A stretch of 64,000 bases of DNA from positions 81,027 through 145,026 of the forward strand of contig NZ_LZRN01000009.1 in the NCBI RefSeq assembly GCF_001678675.1, written 5' to 3'. The notes beneath the pieces were generated by a model that saw only the letters and a program-made list of their open reading frames with translations, had not been told where the DNA came from and made no database searches. Below are positions 42,426 through 52,311 of the stretch, piece by piece; the stretch's first letter is position 1; each line of letters begins with the position of its first letter. The stretch is from Gelidibacter algens (GTDB lineage: Bacteria > Bacteroidota > Bacteroidia > Flavobacteriales > Flavobacteriaceae). A program made the position numbers and the translations under genes.

Positions 42426-43889
42426 ATGAAATCTATTTTCACCTTAGTCCTTGCCATTGTTTCATTCTCTGCAATGGCACAAGTTAATTCTATGACTACC
42501 AATCTTTACGACAGCTACTCAAAATATAAAGAGGCAAGTCTGGACAATCGTCGTATCAAACATGACGACATCCAACCGCTGATTATGAAGCTCGAAAGCG
42601 ATCCTAAGTATACCGTTCAGAAAGTGGGCGAGAGTATAAAAGGAAAAAAAATCAGCTTGATCAGTATCGGAACTGGAGATACCAGCGTTTTTTTGTGGTC
42701 TCAAATGCATGGGGACGAACCCACCGCCACCCAAGCCATTTTTGACATTTTTAATTTTTTGAACAGCGCTGATTTCAAATCGGAAAAAGAAGAACTTTTA
42801 AGCAAGGTCACGCTTCATTTTTTACCTATGCTCAATCCTGATGGTGCTGAGGTATTTACCAGACGTAACGTTTTGGGTGTTGACATCAACAGAGACGCAC
42901 TGATGTTGCAATCTCCAGAAAGCAAAATCCTTAAACGCATCAGAGACAGTCTGGATGCTGATTTTGGATTCAATCTTCATGACCAAAGCACCTATTACAA
43001 TGCTGAGCGCACAGCTAAACCTGCTACTATTTCCTATTTAGCGCCTGCCTACAATTATGAAAAGGACATCAATGATGTTCGCGGAAACGCCATGAAAGTG
43101 ATTGTGTATATGAACAGCATTATCCAAAAATATGCACCAGGACAAGTAGGACGTTACAACGATGATTTTGAGCCACGCGCTTTTGGTGACAACATCCAAC
43201 TGTGGGGCACAAGTGCCATTTTGATTGAATCTGGTGGTTATAAAAACGATGTTGAAAAACAAGAAATCAGAAAGCTTAATTTTGTCTCTATTTTATCTGC
43301 GTGTTACATAATTGCCACCGGAGAATACAAAAGTATTCCCTTGGAAGATTATGAAAAAATACCAGAAAACGATCGCAAATTATTCGATTTAAAAATAGAA
43401 CGTTTTACCCATAAACTTTTAGGAAATGATTATATTTTGGACATTGGTATCAATCATTTGGAAGTTGAGGACAAAAATCACGAGACCTTCTACAATGTAG
43501 GAAGTATTGTTGAAAAAGGCGATTTATCAACCTTTTATGGTTACGAAACTTTGGATGCTACGGGCTATCGTTTGATAGAAGGAAAAGTATATCCTGAAAT
43601 CGTTCAAACCATGACCGATTTGGAGGCTATGGACATTTATGGCTTATTAAAATCAGGATACACCTATGTGCGATTGGCGCAATTTTCTCAAAAGGACAAA
43701 GACGTTTCCGTGCCCATTAATATTTTGAGCAAAGATCAAAAGGTACCAGGGTTTTATGTGAATATTGGCAACAATCCTAATTTTGTCCTCCAAAAAGATG
43801 GTAGCGTGGACTACGCCGTTGTGAACGGATTCTTGATCAACTTACAAACCAAAAAAAGCAATTTTAAGAATGCCATTTTCTATAAGTAA
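42426..43889 (+). CDS. Secreted M14-family zinc carboxypeptidase
   Basis: 487 residues. Signal peptide (MKSIFTLVLAIVSFSAMAQ). The zinc site HxxE is at His95 and Glu98 in SQMHGDEPTATQ; further family features are NPDGAEVFTRRNVLGVDINRDA and FNLHDQST. After about residue 300 there is a C-terminal extension of about 185 residues with beta-rich composition and no recognised domain. M14 enzymes trim C-terminal residues of peptides, including murein peptides in some members. It lies after the murein amidase on the same strand. Confidence 0.85.
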   Translation: MKSIFTLVLAIVSFSAMAQVNSMTTNLYDSYSKYKEASLDNRRIKHDDIQPLIMKLESDPKYTVQKVGESIKGKKISLISIGTGDTSVFLWSQMHGDEPTATQAIFDIFNFLNSADFKSEKEELLSKVTLHFLPMLNPDGAEVFTRRNVLGVDINRDALMLQSPESKILKRIRDSLDADFGFNLHDQSTYYNAERTAKPATISYLAPAYNYEKDINDVRGNAMKVIVYMNSIIQKYAPGQVGRYNDDFEPRAFGDNIQLWGTSAILIESGGYKNDVEKQEIRKLNFVSILSACYIIATGEYKSIPLEDYEKIPENDRKLFDLKIERFTHKLLGNDYILDIGINHLEVEDKNHETFYNVGSIVEKGDLSTFYGYETLDATGYRLIEGKVYPEIVQTMTDLEAMDIYGLLKSGYTYVRLAQFSQKDKDVSVPINILSKDQKVPGFYVNIGNNPNFVLQKDGSVDYAVVNGFLINLQTKKSNFKNAIFYK

Positions 43890-43902
43890 GCACAAGTTGA
43901 GA

Positions 43903-45204
43903 CTAGTAGTGATCTCTCAAATATTCGAAAATAAGTTGCATTTGCTCCTTAACTTTGGTTGAAGATGTCGTGTAATGGTTGTTCATAAAACTAAAAATCA
44001 ATACCTCGCCAGAGCTGGTCAATAAATACCCACTTAAGCAGTAATTATTTCCTACAGTGCCTGATTTTGCGTAAATATAGGGGCCTTTATCGCTTCCATA
44101 CCAGTTTTTTAAAGTGCCAATATTTCCTCCAACGGGAAAGTAATTGAACAAACGCTTTCTTGGAATTTCGGTATAGAGCTTCTCAAGAACCTGTACAAAG
44201 GATAACGGCGTAAAGAGGTTGTAGCGGCTTAATCCGGAGCCATCCACCCAACGGGGTTGCTGCTTGAGATGTTTGAGCTGGTTGTCAAGAATGGATTTAC
44301 GTATGGTATCAGCATCTAAAGTATCAGACACTGTTGAAGAGGCTAAAATCAACAGTTGTTCAGCCAAAAAATTATCACTTACCTGCATCATCCGTTTGTA
44401 TAAACTGTCTGACGGAATACTGTAAAGAATCTTATCAGTGTTTGCGCTGGTATAGGGAATGATCTCAACCTTATTAGGAAGCAAATTATCCCAAAGTTGT
44501 TTCACCATAGTGGTATCCATAACAAATGGCACTTCAATGGTATCTTTGTCGGTAAGTTTATAAAAGAAATTGTTGGCATTAAAATCTCGGCGCTTGTCCA
44601 TTAAGGTGTAAGTTGTCTGCGCTTTTAAAAACTCTGGAGAAGTCTTTAAATCTGTAGTATTAGAAACTTTCAATACATTACCATACATGGGGAATGCACT
44701 GCGTTCTGGACTATAATAGGTGTCATAATCTTCCCACGCCCACCCCGGTCCAAATTTTTCATTATTGTAATTATTCGTAACAAGTTTTATGGCGCTGAAA
44801 TTCTTCATAAAATTAATGGCGGTGCTGTCTTTAAAAAAAGGATGCAGAAAACTTGGGTCTCCCGTTCCTTTAACAATCAGCGTGTCCTGATGGATGGCGT
44901 ATTTAAAAGCCGGAATTTTTTCAGGCAAATACTGTAGCGCGGTAAATAAAGTGAAAATTTTGGTGTTGCTGGCCGGTGTGAAATACCGTTCTCCATTAAA
45001 ATTGAACACTGTATCCTTGGTTCTTGGATTATAGACCATCAAGCCCGTAAACTGATTTTCATAAAAGTTGCTGCTCACCGCTTTTTTTAAGTGTTTTGAA
45101 ATATGAGATGATTTGCAATTAAGAAGCATTAATGAAAGTACTACAACAGCAAAAAAACGTCCCATTAAAGGCGTTGTTTTCAAATAATCTAACACTCTGT
45201 TCAT
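43903..45204 (-). CDS. PBP4-type D-alanyl-D-alanine carboxypeptidase (S13)
   Basis: 433 residues. Lipoprotein signal (FAVVVLSLMLLNC, Cys30). The three penicillin-binding motifs are visible: SxxK as Ser79-Asn-Thr-Lys82 in TPASNTKIFTL, SxN in VSDNFLAEQL and KSG in YAKSGTVGNNYCLSG. It removes or cleaves D-Ala in wall peptides in the periplasm. It is convergent with the M14 gene (13-base gap) and divergent from susC. It adds to the murein and peptide theme of this stretch. Confidence 0.88.
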   Translation of the reverse strand: MNRVLDYLKTTPLMGRFFAVVVLSLMLLNCKSSHISKHLKKAVSSNFYENQFTGLMVYNPRTKDTVFNFNGERYFTPASNTKIFTLFTALQYLPEKIPAFKYAIHQDTLIVKGTGDPSFLHPFFKDSTAINFMKNFSAIKLVTNNYNNEKFGPGWAWEDYDTYYSPERSAFPMYGNVLKVSNTTDLKTSPEFLKAQTTYTLMDKRRDFNANNFFYKLTDKDTIEVPFVMDTTMVKQLWDNLLPNKVEIIPYTSANTDKILYSIPSDSLYKRMMQVSDNFLAEQLLILASSTVSDTLDADTIRKSILDNQLKHLKQQPRWVDGSGLSRYNLFTPLSFVQVLEKLYTEIPRKRLFNYFPVGGNIGTLKNWYGSDKGPYIYAKSGTVGNNYCLSGYLLTSSGEVLIFSFMNNHYTTSSTKVKEQMQLIFEYLRDHY

Positions 45205-45406
45205 ATTTAATTGTATACGTTATCGACATTTAAAGTTACACTATAAATTTAGAAATTTCCAAGCGACATCAATAATCTCTTAAATAAGATTGTCAAAATA
45301 TGATACTCCTCAATTGTTTATATTCAATCTAAGAAGCTGGAAATATGCAACTTAAAATAATATTCGCTACATTTACTAAGCTAGTCTAACAAAAACAATT
45401 CATATT

Positions 45407-48400
45407 ATGCAAAAAAAAACTACCCTCACATTACTTGGTTTTTTTACTTCTGCGTGCTTGATGTTATTCGCTCAAAACATTACCGTAACTGGTAAAGTTA
45501 CTGATGCAAATAACGTTCCAATGCCAGGGGTCAACATTCAAGTAAAAGGCACAAACAAAGGTGCCACAACAAATTTTGATGGTGATTATACCATCAATGC
45601 CTCTTCAGGAGATGTATTAATCTTCACCTATATTGGATTCAAGAAAGTTGAAACACCAATCTCTGATTCTGTTATGAATATTAAATTAGAGGAGGACACA
45701 GGTGCACTGGATGAAGTGGTTGTGACCGCATTTGGTATTAAAAGAGAGACACGAGAATTGGGTTATTCCGTCACCCAAATTAAAACTGAAGATCTTGATC
45801 TTACTGGTTCAACAGATCCACTTTCTGCATTACAAGGTCGTGTTGCTGGTGTTCAAGTCAGTCAAACCTCAGGTTCTTCTGGAGGTGGTATTGATATCTT
45901 AATTAGGGGTATTACGTCAGTAAACCCAAACAGGAGCAATCAACCTTTGATCATTTTAGATGGATTAGCTTTAGATAATGATACCTTCTCAGGGAGTGTG
46001 CTCCCAAGTGCTGGATCCAACTCACCAAGTAGCTCAGAACAGTTTTCTTTTACCAATAGAGGTTCAGACATCAATCCTGAAGATATTGAAAGTTATAATG
46101 TTTTAAAAGGCGCTGCAGCCACTGCTCTTTACGGTGTGAGGGCAGCAAATGGAGCCATCATTATTACCACAAAAAAAGGAAAATTAGGGAAAGCTAAAGT
46201 TAGTATTTCCGCCTCAACAACATTTAGAAGCATAAACACAACCCCAGAACTTCAAACCAAATATCGAGAAGGTTTTAATGGCGCTCCAAGAACCTTATAC
46301 ACACCTGAAACTGAAACAGGGTTTACCAGACTTGGCGGTACCTCGTTTTTTTCATGGGGACCGGAATACAGTGCTGACAGCGCTGTTGTGGGTGGCAATA
46401 CTGTAGATCTTACTGGAGACCGTTTCTATGATCCATATGATCTTTTTCAAACAGGTGTTAACTCTCAAATAGATTTCAACATTAGTGGTGCCACAGAAAA
46501 AATGGACTACTATTTTTCTATAGGTAATGATAGTGAGAAAGGTGTTTTACCGAATACAGATTATGACAAAACAACCTTAAGATTTAAAGCGGGTTACAAA
46601 GTCGCTGATAATTTCAATATTAACTCTTCCATTAGTTACACCAATGCTGGCGGTAAACGCGGCAATGGTGGTGATAAATCGGTATTTAGTTCTTTGTCCT
46701 ATTATTCTGCAACGTTCCCAATTAACGATTTTATCAATCCAAATGGCACTCAGCGTAATTACTCTTTTGGTGTGATTGATAATCCTCGTTATTTATTAGA
46801 AACAAGTCCATTAACTGATGATGTGAACAGATGGGTTGGAAACGTAACATTAAATTGGACGCCTAAAGATTGGATCAATGTTACATATGCGGCTCAGGTT
46901 GATAATTATTCTGATCAAAGGAATCGTTTTGTTGCACCAGATCTTGATGCAGGTGCAGCAGTTGGTGGGTTCATTGTTAATCAAAATATTAATTTCTTAG
47001 GATTGGAATCTAATTTATTAGTAAGTTTTGAAAAAGATTGGTCAGAAGATTTTGGAACCACATTGACATTAGGAAATCAAATTTCAGACTCAAAAAGAGA
47101 TTATGCCATGATTCGCGGTGAAACTCTGAATGTTCCAGGAATCAATGACATTGCCAATACAATCAATATTTTTGCTGATAAAAATGTCACTCAGTTAAGA
47201 AACATAGGTGTTTTTGGAGAGTTAAAAATAGACTTCAAAGATCAGTTGTTCCTAACCATTACAGGAAGAAATGACTGGGTCTCAACATTGCCACAAGAAA
47301 ATAGATCGTTCTTCTACCCTTCTGTCAGTTTAGCTTATGATTTTCATGATCTAATTGATAAGGACAGTGAAATATTTACATTTGGTAAGCTTAGAGGCTC
47401 ATGGGCTGAAGTTGGGAAAGGTCCTCTATTTGGTCAGATTGGTCAGTACTTTGTTTCAGACAGCAATTTCCCATTTAATGGTGCTGGAGGTTATCGAGCC
47501 GATATCACTATTGGCGATCCGAACATTACTCCAGAAAGAAATAGGTCTTTTGAAGTTGGAACTGATTTACGCTTTTTTAATAATAGATTACGACTTGATT
47601 ACGCTTATTACAAAACCCGCATAAAAAATCAAATTTTCACAGTAGGTACCGCGTACTCAACAGGATTGGCGGGAATCACAAGAAATGCTGGTGATTTTGA
47701 AACCTTTGGACATGAATTTTTAGTGTCTTATGATATCTTAAGCACTGATGCTATCAAATGGGAAACCATAATCAATTGGAGTACCAATGAAGGGAAAGTG
47801 CTCTCTTTACCTGATGATATTGACGCCCTAATTTTTGCCGATTCAGGATTTGCTGGTGTTACCTCAGAAATCAGGGAAGGTGATAATATGGGAGATTTAT
47901 ATGGCTATACGTGGCGCTATGAAGATGGCCAGCTCTACTTAGGACCTGATGGGTTGCCACGGGTTAATTTAGACGAACGTGTTAAAGTAGGAAACGCATT
48001 CCCAGATTTCATTGCTTCAATAAACAATGTATTTAGATACAAAAACATTGGTTTCAATTTCTTGTTGGAATGGAAAAAAGGAGGCGACCTTTACGATGCA
48101 GGAAGGCGTAATGCACTTAGAAACGGTGTTCTTGAAACCACCGTGCTTAGAGATGAAACTATTGTTTTTGATGGCGTTATGGATAATGGGAGCGGCGGAT
48201 ATGTAACTAATACCACACCAGGTCTGATAGACCAAAATTATTACCGAGACTCTGGTCGTTATAATAGAGCTGCTGAAGTATTGGTTCAAGATGCCTCTTG
48301 GGTTAAACTACGCAACATAGGGTTGACCTATTATTTTGAAGGTAATATTCTAAAAACCTTAAAAATGGACAATTTAAGTGCTTCCTTTAGTGCCCATAAC

Positions 48401-48538
48401 ATCTTGTTATGGACACCTTATGATGGCTATGATCCTGAAGGCAATCAGTACAGTGCCGGTAGCAATGTTTACGGATTTACTGGACTTGGAACACCCTTGA
48501 GTGAGAGTTTTTCGTTTGGAATTAAATTAGGATTTTAA
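45407..48538 (+). CDS. SusC-like TonB-linked outer-membrane transporter
   Basis: 1043 residues. Signal peptide (ending LMLFAQ), a carboxypeptidase-like domain (VTGKVTDANNVPMPGVNIQVKGT), the TonB box region (LDEVVVTAFG), a plug (SALQGRVAGVQVSQTSG; IESYNVLKGAAATALYGVRAANGAIIITTKKG) and a barrel ending SFGIKLGF. It forms the transport half of a SusCD pair with the gene 5 bases downstream. No glycosidase or polysaccharide lyase is nearby; the flanking genes are peptidases and an epimerase, so a peptide-type substrate is more likely than a glycan. That is inference. Confidence 0.93.
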   Translation: MQKKTTLTLLGFFTSACLMLFAQNITVTGKVTDANNVPMPGVNIQVKGTNKGATTNFDGDYTINASSGDVLIFTYIGFKKVETPISDSVMNIKLEEDTGALDEVVVTAFGIKRETRELGYSVTQIKTEDLDLTGSTDPLSALQGRVAGVQVSQTSGSSGGGIDILIRGITSVNPNRSNQPLIILDGLALDNDTFSGSVLPSAGSNSPSSSEQFSFTNRGSDINPEDIESYNVLKGAAATALYGVRAANGAIIITTKKGKLGKAKVSISASTTFRSINTTPELQTKYREGFNGAPRTLYTPETETGFTRLGGTSFFSWGPEYSADSAVVGGNTVDLTGDRFYDPYDLFQTGVNSQIDFNISGATEKMDYYFSIGNDSEKGVLPNTDYDKTTLRFKAGYKVADNFNINSSISYTNAGGKRGNGGDKSVFSSLSYYSATFPINDFINPNGTQRNYSFGVIDNPRYLLETSPLTDDVNRWVGNVTLNWTPKDWINVTYAAQVDNYSDQRNRFVAPDLDAGAAVGGFIVNQNINFLGLESNLLVSFEKDWSEDFGTTLTLGNQISDSKRDYAMIRGETLNVPGINDIANTINIFADKNVTQLRNIGVFGELKIDFKDQLFLTITGRNDWVSTLPQENRSFFYPSVSLAYDFHDLIDKDSEIFTFGKLRGSWAEVGKGPLFGQIGQYFVSDSNFPFNGAGGYRADITIGDPNITPERNRSFEVGTDLRFFNNRLRLDYAYYKTRIKNQIFTVGTAYSTGLAGITRNAGDFETFGHEFLVSYDILSTDAIKWETIINWSTNEGKVLSLPDDIDALIFADSGFAGVTSEIREGDNMGDLYGYTWRYEDGQLYLGPDGLPRVNLDERVKVGNAFPDFIASINNVFRYKNIGFNFLLEWKKGGDLYDAGRRNALRNGVLETTVLRDETIVFDGVMDNGSGGYVTNTTPGLIDQNYYRDSGRYNRAAEVLVQDASWVKLRNIGLTYYFEGNILKTLKMDNLSASFSAHNILLWTPYDGYDPEGNQYSAGSNVYGFTGLGTPLSESFSFGIKLGF

Positions 48539-48543
48539 AAAAG

Positions 48544-50034
48544 ATGAAGATGAAAAATATACTAAAAACAACAGTTATAACTTTACTTGTCTTGAGTGCA
48601 AGCTCTTGCAGTAACGACTATTTTGACGTAAACACACCTTCAGGTACAGCACAGGAAGAACAGATTAGAGTTAGTGATTTGATGGCACCCGTTATTCTAA
48701 GAACGATTGAAGGGCAATATTCTGCTGAACTTACATACGGCAACTACGCACAAAATTTTGTAGGTCAAGGTGGTACCGCAGCAGGAGAAACATCATCTTC
48801 TGGATTATGGAGTAATATATACTTATACATACTCCCAAATGTTCAAACCATTAAGCAAAAGGCTGATGCAGCCAATGCTACACATTATGCAGCTGTTGCT
48901 GATATTATTACAGCCATGAACTTAGGTATAGCCGCTGATTCTTGGGATAATATTCCTTACAGGGAGGCTACTTTGGGTGAAGGAAATTTATTTCCTGGTT
49001 TTGACACACAACAGTCTGTATATAACGATATATTTTCACTATTAGATGGCGCAATTACTGCATTGGAAGCACCAGATAACTCTGATATCACTCTTGGGAG
49101 TGAAGATTTAATCTATGGTGGTGATATAGATAAGTGGTTACGTGCTGCTTATACCTTAAAAGCGCGTTATCAATTGCACTTGGTAAATGCAGGCACCGTG
49201 TCTGCAAATGATGTCTTAAATACAATTGCCAACGGTTTCACATCCAATACAGATGATTTTCAGCTGGAGTATAATGAAAGAACCATTAATCCGTGGTACG
49301 CCCAAGAAATTGTGGCCAGAAATACAGGTAATTTTCATAACGATTTGGCTAGTCAATTAGTAAGTTCCATGAACGGCGACTATTATCCTTTTCAAAGTGA
49401 CTTACTGGACATTGACCCCCGGTTACCACGCTTTGGCACAAGAGATGAAGGCAGTACAGAATGGAAAGGTTTTATAAGTGGAGGTGGTGGCGATAGTCCC
49501 GATGGGACACCAGGCAACGCCAGATTTGTTGAAGGTGGTTACTATACCAGTATTGACTCTCCAATTATGATCATTAGTTATGCTGAAGCTCTTTTCATCA
49601 AAGCTGAAGCCGCATTTTTAGCCAATGGAGGTACAACTACAAGTACAGGAGCTACGGCAGCGGCTTATGATGCCTATATGATGGGTATAGCAGCAAGTAT
49701 GAATAAATACGGAGTTGATGGCAGTGACTATCTGGCTGATGCCGCCATAGATGTCGGAGCTTCTGGACTAATGCTCCATCATATCATGAAAGAAAAATAC
49801 ATTCACAATTTTTTAAATCCAGAGTCATTTGTGGACCATAGACGTTATGATTTTTCTGATGATGTGTTCACAGGTTTGACTATTCGTGAAGAAGAAGATT
49901 CTAGTGGTGAATTCGCAGGTCAATGGTTTAGACGTGCCAGCTATCCATCATCAGAATTGACTAGAAACAGGATTAATGTTGAAGCCAACCAACAAACACC
50001 AGTAACTCCGGTGTGGTGGGACGCTCAAAACTAA
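48544..50034 (+). CDS. SusD/RagB-type surface substrate-binding lipoprotein
   Basis: 496 residues. Lipobox LVLSASSCSND. The body fits the SusD-like branch with TPR helices: ELTYGNYAQNFVGQGG, AADSWDNIPYREATLGEGN, YTLKARYQLHLVNAGT, MIISYAEALFIKAEAAF and a final RASYPSSELTRN. It caps the SusC transporter on the outer face of the outer membrane. It follows susC by 5 bases. Transcription probably ends at the hairpin 20 bases downstream. Confidence 0.92.
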   Translation: MKMKNILKTTVITLLVLSASSCSNDYFDVNTPSGTAQEEQIRVSDLMAPVILRTIEGQYSAELTYGNYAQNFVGQGGTAAGETSSSGLWSNIYLYILPNVQTIKQKADAANATHYAAVADIITAMNLGIAADSWDNIPYREATLGEGNLFPGFDTQQSVYNDIFSLLDGAITALEAPDNSDITLGSEDLIYGGDIDKWLRAAYTLKARYQLHLVNAGTVSANDVLNTIANGFTSNTDDFQLEYNERTINPWYAQEIVARNTGNFHNDLASQLVSSMNGDYYPFQSDLLDIDPRLPRFGTRDEGSTEWKGFISGGGGDSPDGTPGNARFVEGGYYTSIDSPIMIISYAEALFIKAEAAFLANGGTTTSTGATAAAYDAYMMGIAASMNKYGVDGSDYLADAAIDVGASGLMLHHIMKEKYIHNFLNPESFVDHRRYDFSDDVFTGLTIREEEDSSGEFAGQWFRRASYPSSELTRNRINVEANQQTPVTPVWWDAQN

Positions 50035-50053
50035 AAGTCAATTGGTAATCTAT

Positions 50054-50090
50054 AAAAAACCCTTCATCTAATTTTAGTGAAGGGTTTTTT
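50054..50090. terminator. Bidirectional terminator between susD and the convergent gene
   Basis: Stem AAAAAACCCTTCA / TGAAGGGTTTTTT (13 bp, 11-base loop), with A- and T-tracts on both sides, so it works for both strands. Its right arm lies inside the last 17 bases of the convergent aminotransferase-like gene. Confidence 0.85.
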
Positions 50091-51117
50091 TTTGAAACAA
50101 CATCAATGCTGTTTTAAGATGCTTTAAATCTTGTTGGGTGTGGTTTGCTGTAATCACGATCCGGTTCATCATCGTATCATAATTGGGATATTTAAAATTG
50201 GTGATGATAATGCTTTTAGATTTCAAATACTCAAAAATACCATCACTATTGCAGTAGATCACTGGATAATTAGGATCAAATTGAAAAGCCTCCGACAAAT
50301 AAAGATCGGCATACAAAAAACGCAGATTTTCCCTTAATTTTTTAAACTGTTGATCGAACAAGTTTTGAGCCTCATAAAAAGTTTGTAAAAAAATGGGATT
50401 CATGCCTGAAGCAGAGATAAACACCGCATCATTCTTAATTGTTCCAATAAGTTTAAGATCTCCTGCAATTACACCTCCAGAACACCCATAGGCCTTGGTT
50501 AATGAGCTGATCATTATTTTTTGCGAAATTTTTGGGTGTGTCATAGTTCTGAAAACACCTCTGCCGTGTTCTCCAATAATTCCCAAACTGTGGGATTCAT
50601 CCACCAACAAAGTAATCCGTTTGCTTGAAGAAATATCATTCAAAAAATCGAAGTTTGTAGGTGTAACTGCTAAAGACGTTATAGCATCTGCAGCAATAAC
50701 GATGGATTCCTCTATGCCATTTGTTAATTGAGGATCCAATTTTCCATCCACAAATAGCGGCTTGCTAGAACTTTTTAAAATTGCGGGATGTGTTTTCGGA
50801 TAATGAAAAAAATGATCGTGGCTCTGTGCCAGATAAGCAATCACCAGATTTCCCGCAAGAGTGCCTGAAGAAACTGTGAGTACCGCTTCAGCTTCTAAAA
50901 TTTCTGCAAATAAAGTTTCTGCCTTTTGATAGATGCCCAATTTAATATTTGAATTTCTCGAACTCCCATAGGCTGTCCCCCATTTTTTTAAACTCTTGTA
51001 AAGCAGATCTTGAAAGTCAGGGTGTGTAGCCATCCCCAAATAAGAAGTCCCTCCGAAATATAAATACGTCTTTCCTTCAATTAAAATAGTTCTATCCGGA
51101 AATTGCTCAACAGTCAT
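50074..51117 (-). CDS. PLP-dependent alpha-oxoamine synthase-like enzyme
   Basis: 347 residues of the family of glycine C-acetyltransferase and 8-amino-7-oxononanoate synthase. Seen: YLYFGGTSYLGMATHPDF, the substrate-binding YGSSRNSN, ITLLVDESHSLGIIGEHGRGVF (Asp and His of the cofactor site) and the Lys Schiff-base site in MISSLTKAYGCSGGVIAG. It is about 40 residues shorter than KBL or BioF. No biotin or threonine genes are nearby, so neither named function is claimed. It starts 3 bases after the epimerase stop and is co-transcribed. The last codons overlap the terminator stem. Confidence 0.78.
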   Translation of the reverse strand: MTVEQFPDRTILIEGKTYLYFGGTSYLGMATHPDFQDLLYKSLKKWGTAYGSSRNSNIKLGIYQKAETLFAEILEAEAVLTVSSGTLAGNLVIAYLAQSHDHFFHYPKTHPAILKSSSKPLFVDGKLDPQLTNGIEESIVIAADAITSLAVTPTNFDFLNDISSSKRITLLVDESHSLGIIGEHGRGVFRTMTHPKISQKIMISSLTKAYGCSGGVIAGDLKLIGTIKNDAVFISASGMNPIFLQTFYEAQNLFDQQFKKLRENLRFLYADLYLSEAFQFDPNYPVIYCNSDGIFEYLKSKSIIITNFKYPNYDTMMNRIVITANHTQQDLKHLKTALMLFQKKTLH

Positions 51118-51120
51118 CCA

Positions 51121-52134
51121 TTATGAGGTTAAGGTGACACCTGTGCCGTTGAGGTCGCTATATATAACCGTACCATTTTCTAACTTTACACCAGTGGCAA
51201 TATCATTGGCCAATAGTAGGGATCCATCCATATCTACATAATCTAAAAGTGGTAATAGATGGGCAATTGCTGAGATCCCTACGGTAGATTCGGTCATACA
51301 ACCTACCATAGTTTTCATTCCCAATTCTCGTGCTTTTACCAACATACGGCGTGCTGGGGTTAAGCCCCCACACTTGGTCAGTTTTACATTGACACCATGG
51401 AAATGTTGGTAACATTTGTCAACATCAGCTTCTACCTGGCAACTCTCGTCGGCAATTATTGGTAGTACAGAGTGTTCAAATACGTTCTTATGGCCTTCCC
51501 AATCATCTGCAGGGAGAGGTTGTTCTATAAATTCTACACCCAATTCTTTTAACACTTTGGCGTTTGCAATGGTTTCATCTGCCGACCAGCCACAGTTGGC
51601 ATCCACTCTAAAAATGGCATCGGTATGTTTGCGCAGTTCTGTAACAATAGCAATATCTTGATGCGAACCCAATTTTATTTTATAGATAGGCCATGGCATC
51701 TCTTGCATTTTAAATACCATCTTTTCAATGGTATCCAAACCTATAGTATAATCTGTTAATGGATTGTTGGCAGTGTCATAATCCCAAAGTTCATATAACT
51801 TTTTGCCTTCTTTTCTTGCGTACAAATCATTATAAGCCAAATCTAAAGCACATAAAGCAAATTTATTATTTGGTAATTGCGAAAGCATCTTTTCCCAAAA
51901 TTCGTCGGGAGGCATGCCTGATGATTTTGCTATGAGCGGTTCCAATTGCTCTAAATCGCTCATCATTTCAGGGACTCCAATTTTGTAATACGGATTTGCC
52001 GTGGCCTCACCATAGCCAGACACGCCGTCTTCTCTCAATTCAACAACCAATGACGCTTGTTCATCGCGGGATTCTCTCGAAATTGTAAAAGTGTGTCTTA
52101 GTTTTAGGGTATATGGTCTTAGTATAAGTTGCAT
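51121..52134 (-). CDS. Dipeptide epimerase, probably L-Ala-D/L-Glu type
   Basis: 337-residue enolase-superfamily enzyme. The catalytic lysine pair is in WPIYKIKLGSH (KxK), the metal ligands in FRVDANCGW, EFIEQPL and PIIADES, and the second lysine in VNVKLTKCGG. The C-terminal DYVDMDGSLLL has the DxD that grips the dipeptide amino group in this subfamily. It interconverts L-Ala-D-Glu and L-Ala-L-Glu, so that wall-derived dipeptides can be degraded by ordinary peptidases. The neighbouring murein amidase, carboxypeptidases and SusCD fit that job. Confidence 0.88.
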   Translation of the reverse strand: MQLILRPYTLKLRHTFTISRESRDEQASLVVELREDGVSGYGEATANPYYKIGVPEMMSDLEQLEPLIAKSSGMPPDEFWEKMLSQLPNNKFALCALDLAYNDLYARKEGKKLYELWDYDTANNPLTDYTIGLDTIEKMVFKMQEMPWPIYKIKLGSHQDIAIVTELRKHTDAIFRVDANCGWSADETIANAKVLKELGVEFIEQPLPADDWEGHKNVFEHSVLPIIADESCQVEADVDKCYQHFHGVNVKLTKCGGLTPARRMLVKARELGMKTMVGCMTESTVGISAIAHLLPLLDYVDMDGSLLLANDIATGVKLENGTVIYSDLNGTGVTLTS

Positions 52135-52311
52135 AGTGTAGCGTTTAACAACACCCTTTGTTTATCTCAAAACTCAGGTATATTTATAGTGAACTAAATT
52201 AATAAATATTTAAATGGATTAGTTTGCTCTAAGCATATTTAAACTGCAATTCTCAATAATTTCAAATGTGCTGCTTTAAATTGTAAAGGATAAAATTTTA
52301 TAGCTGTACGA

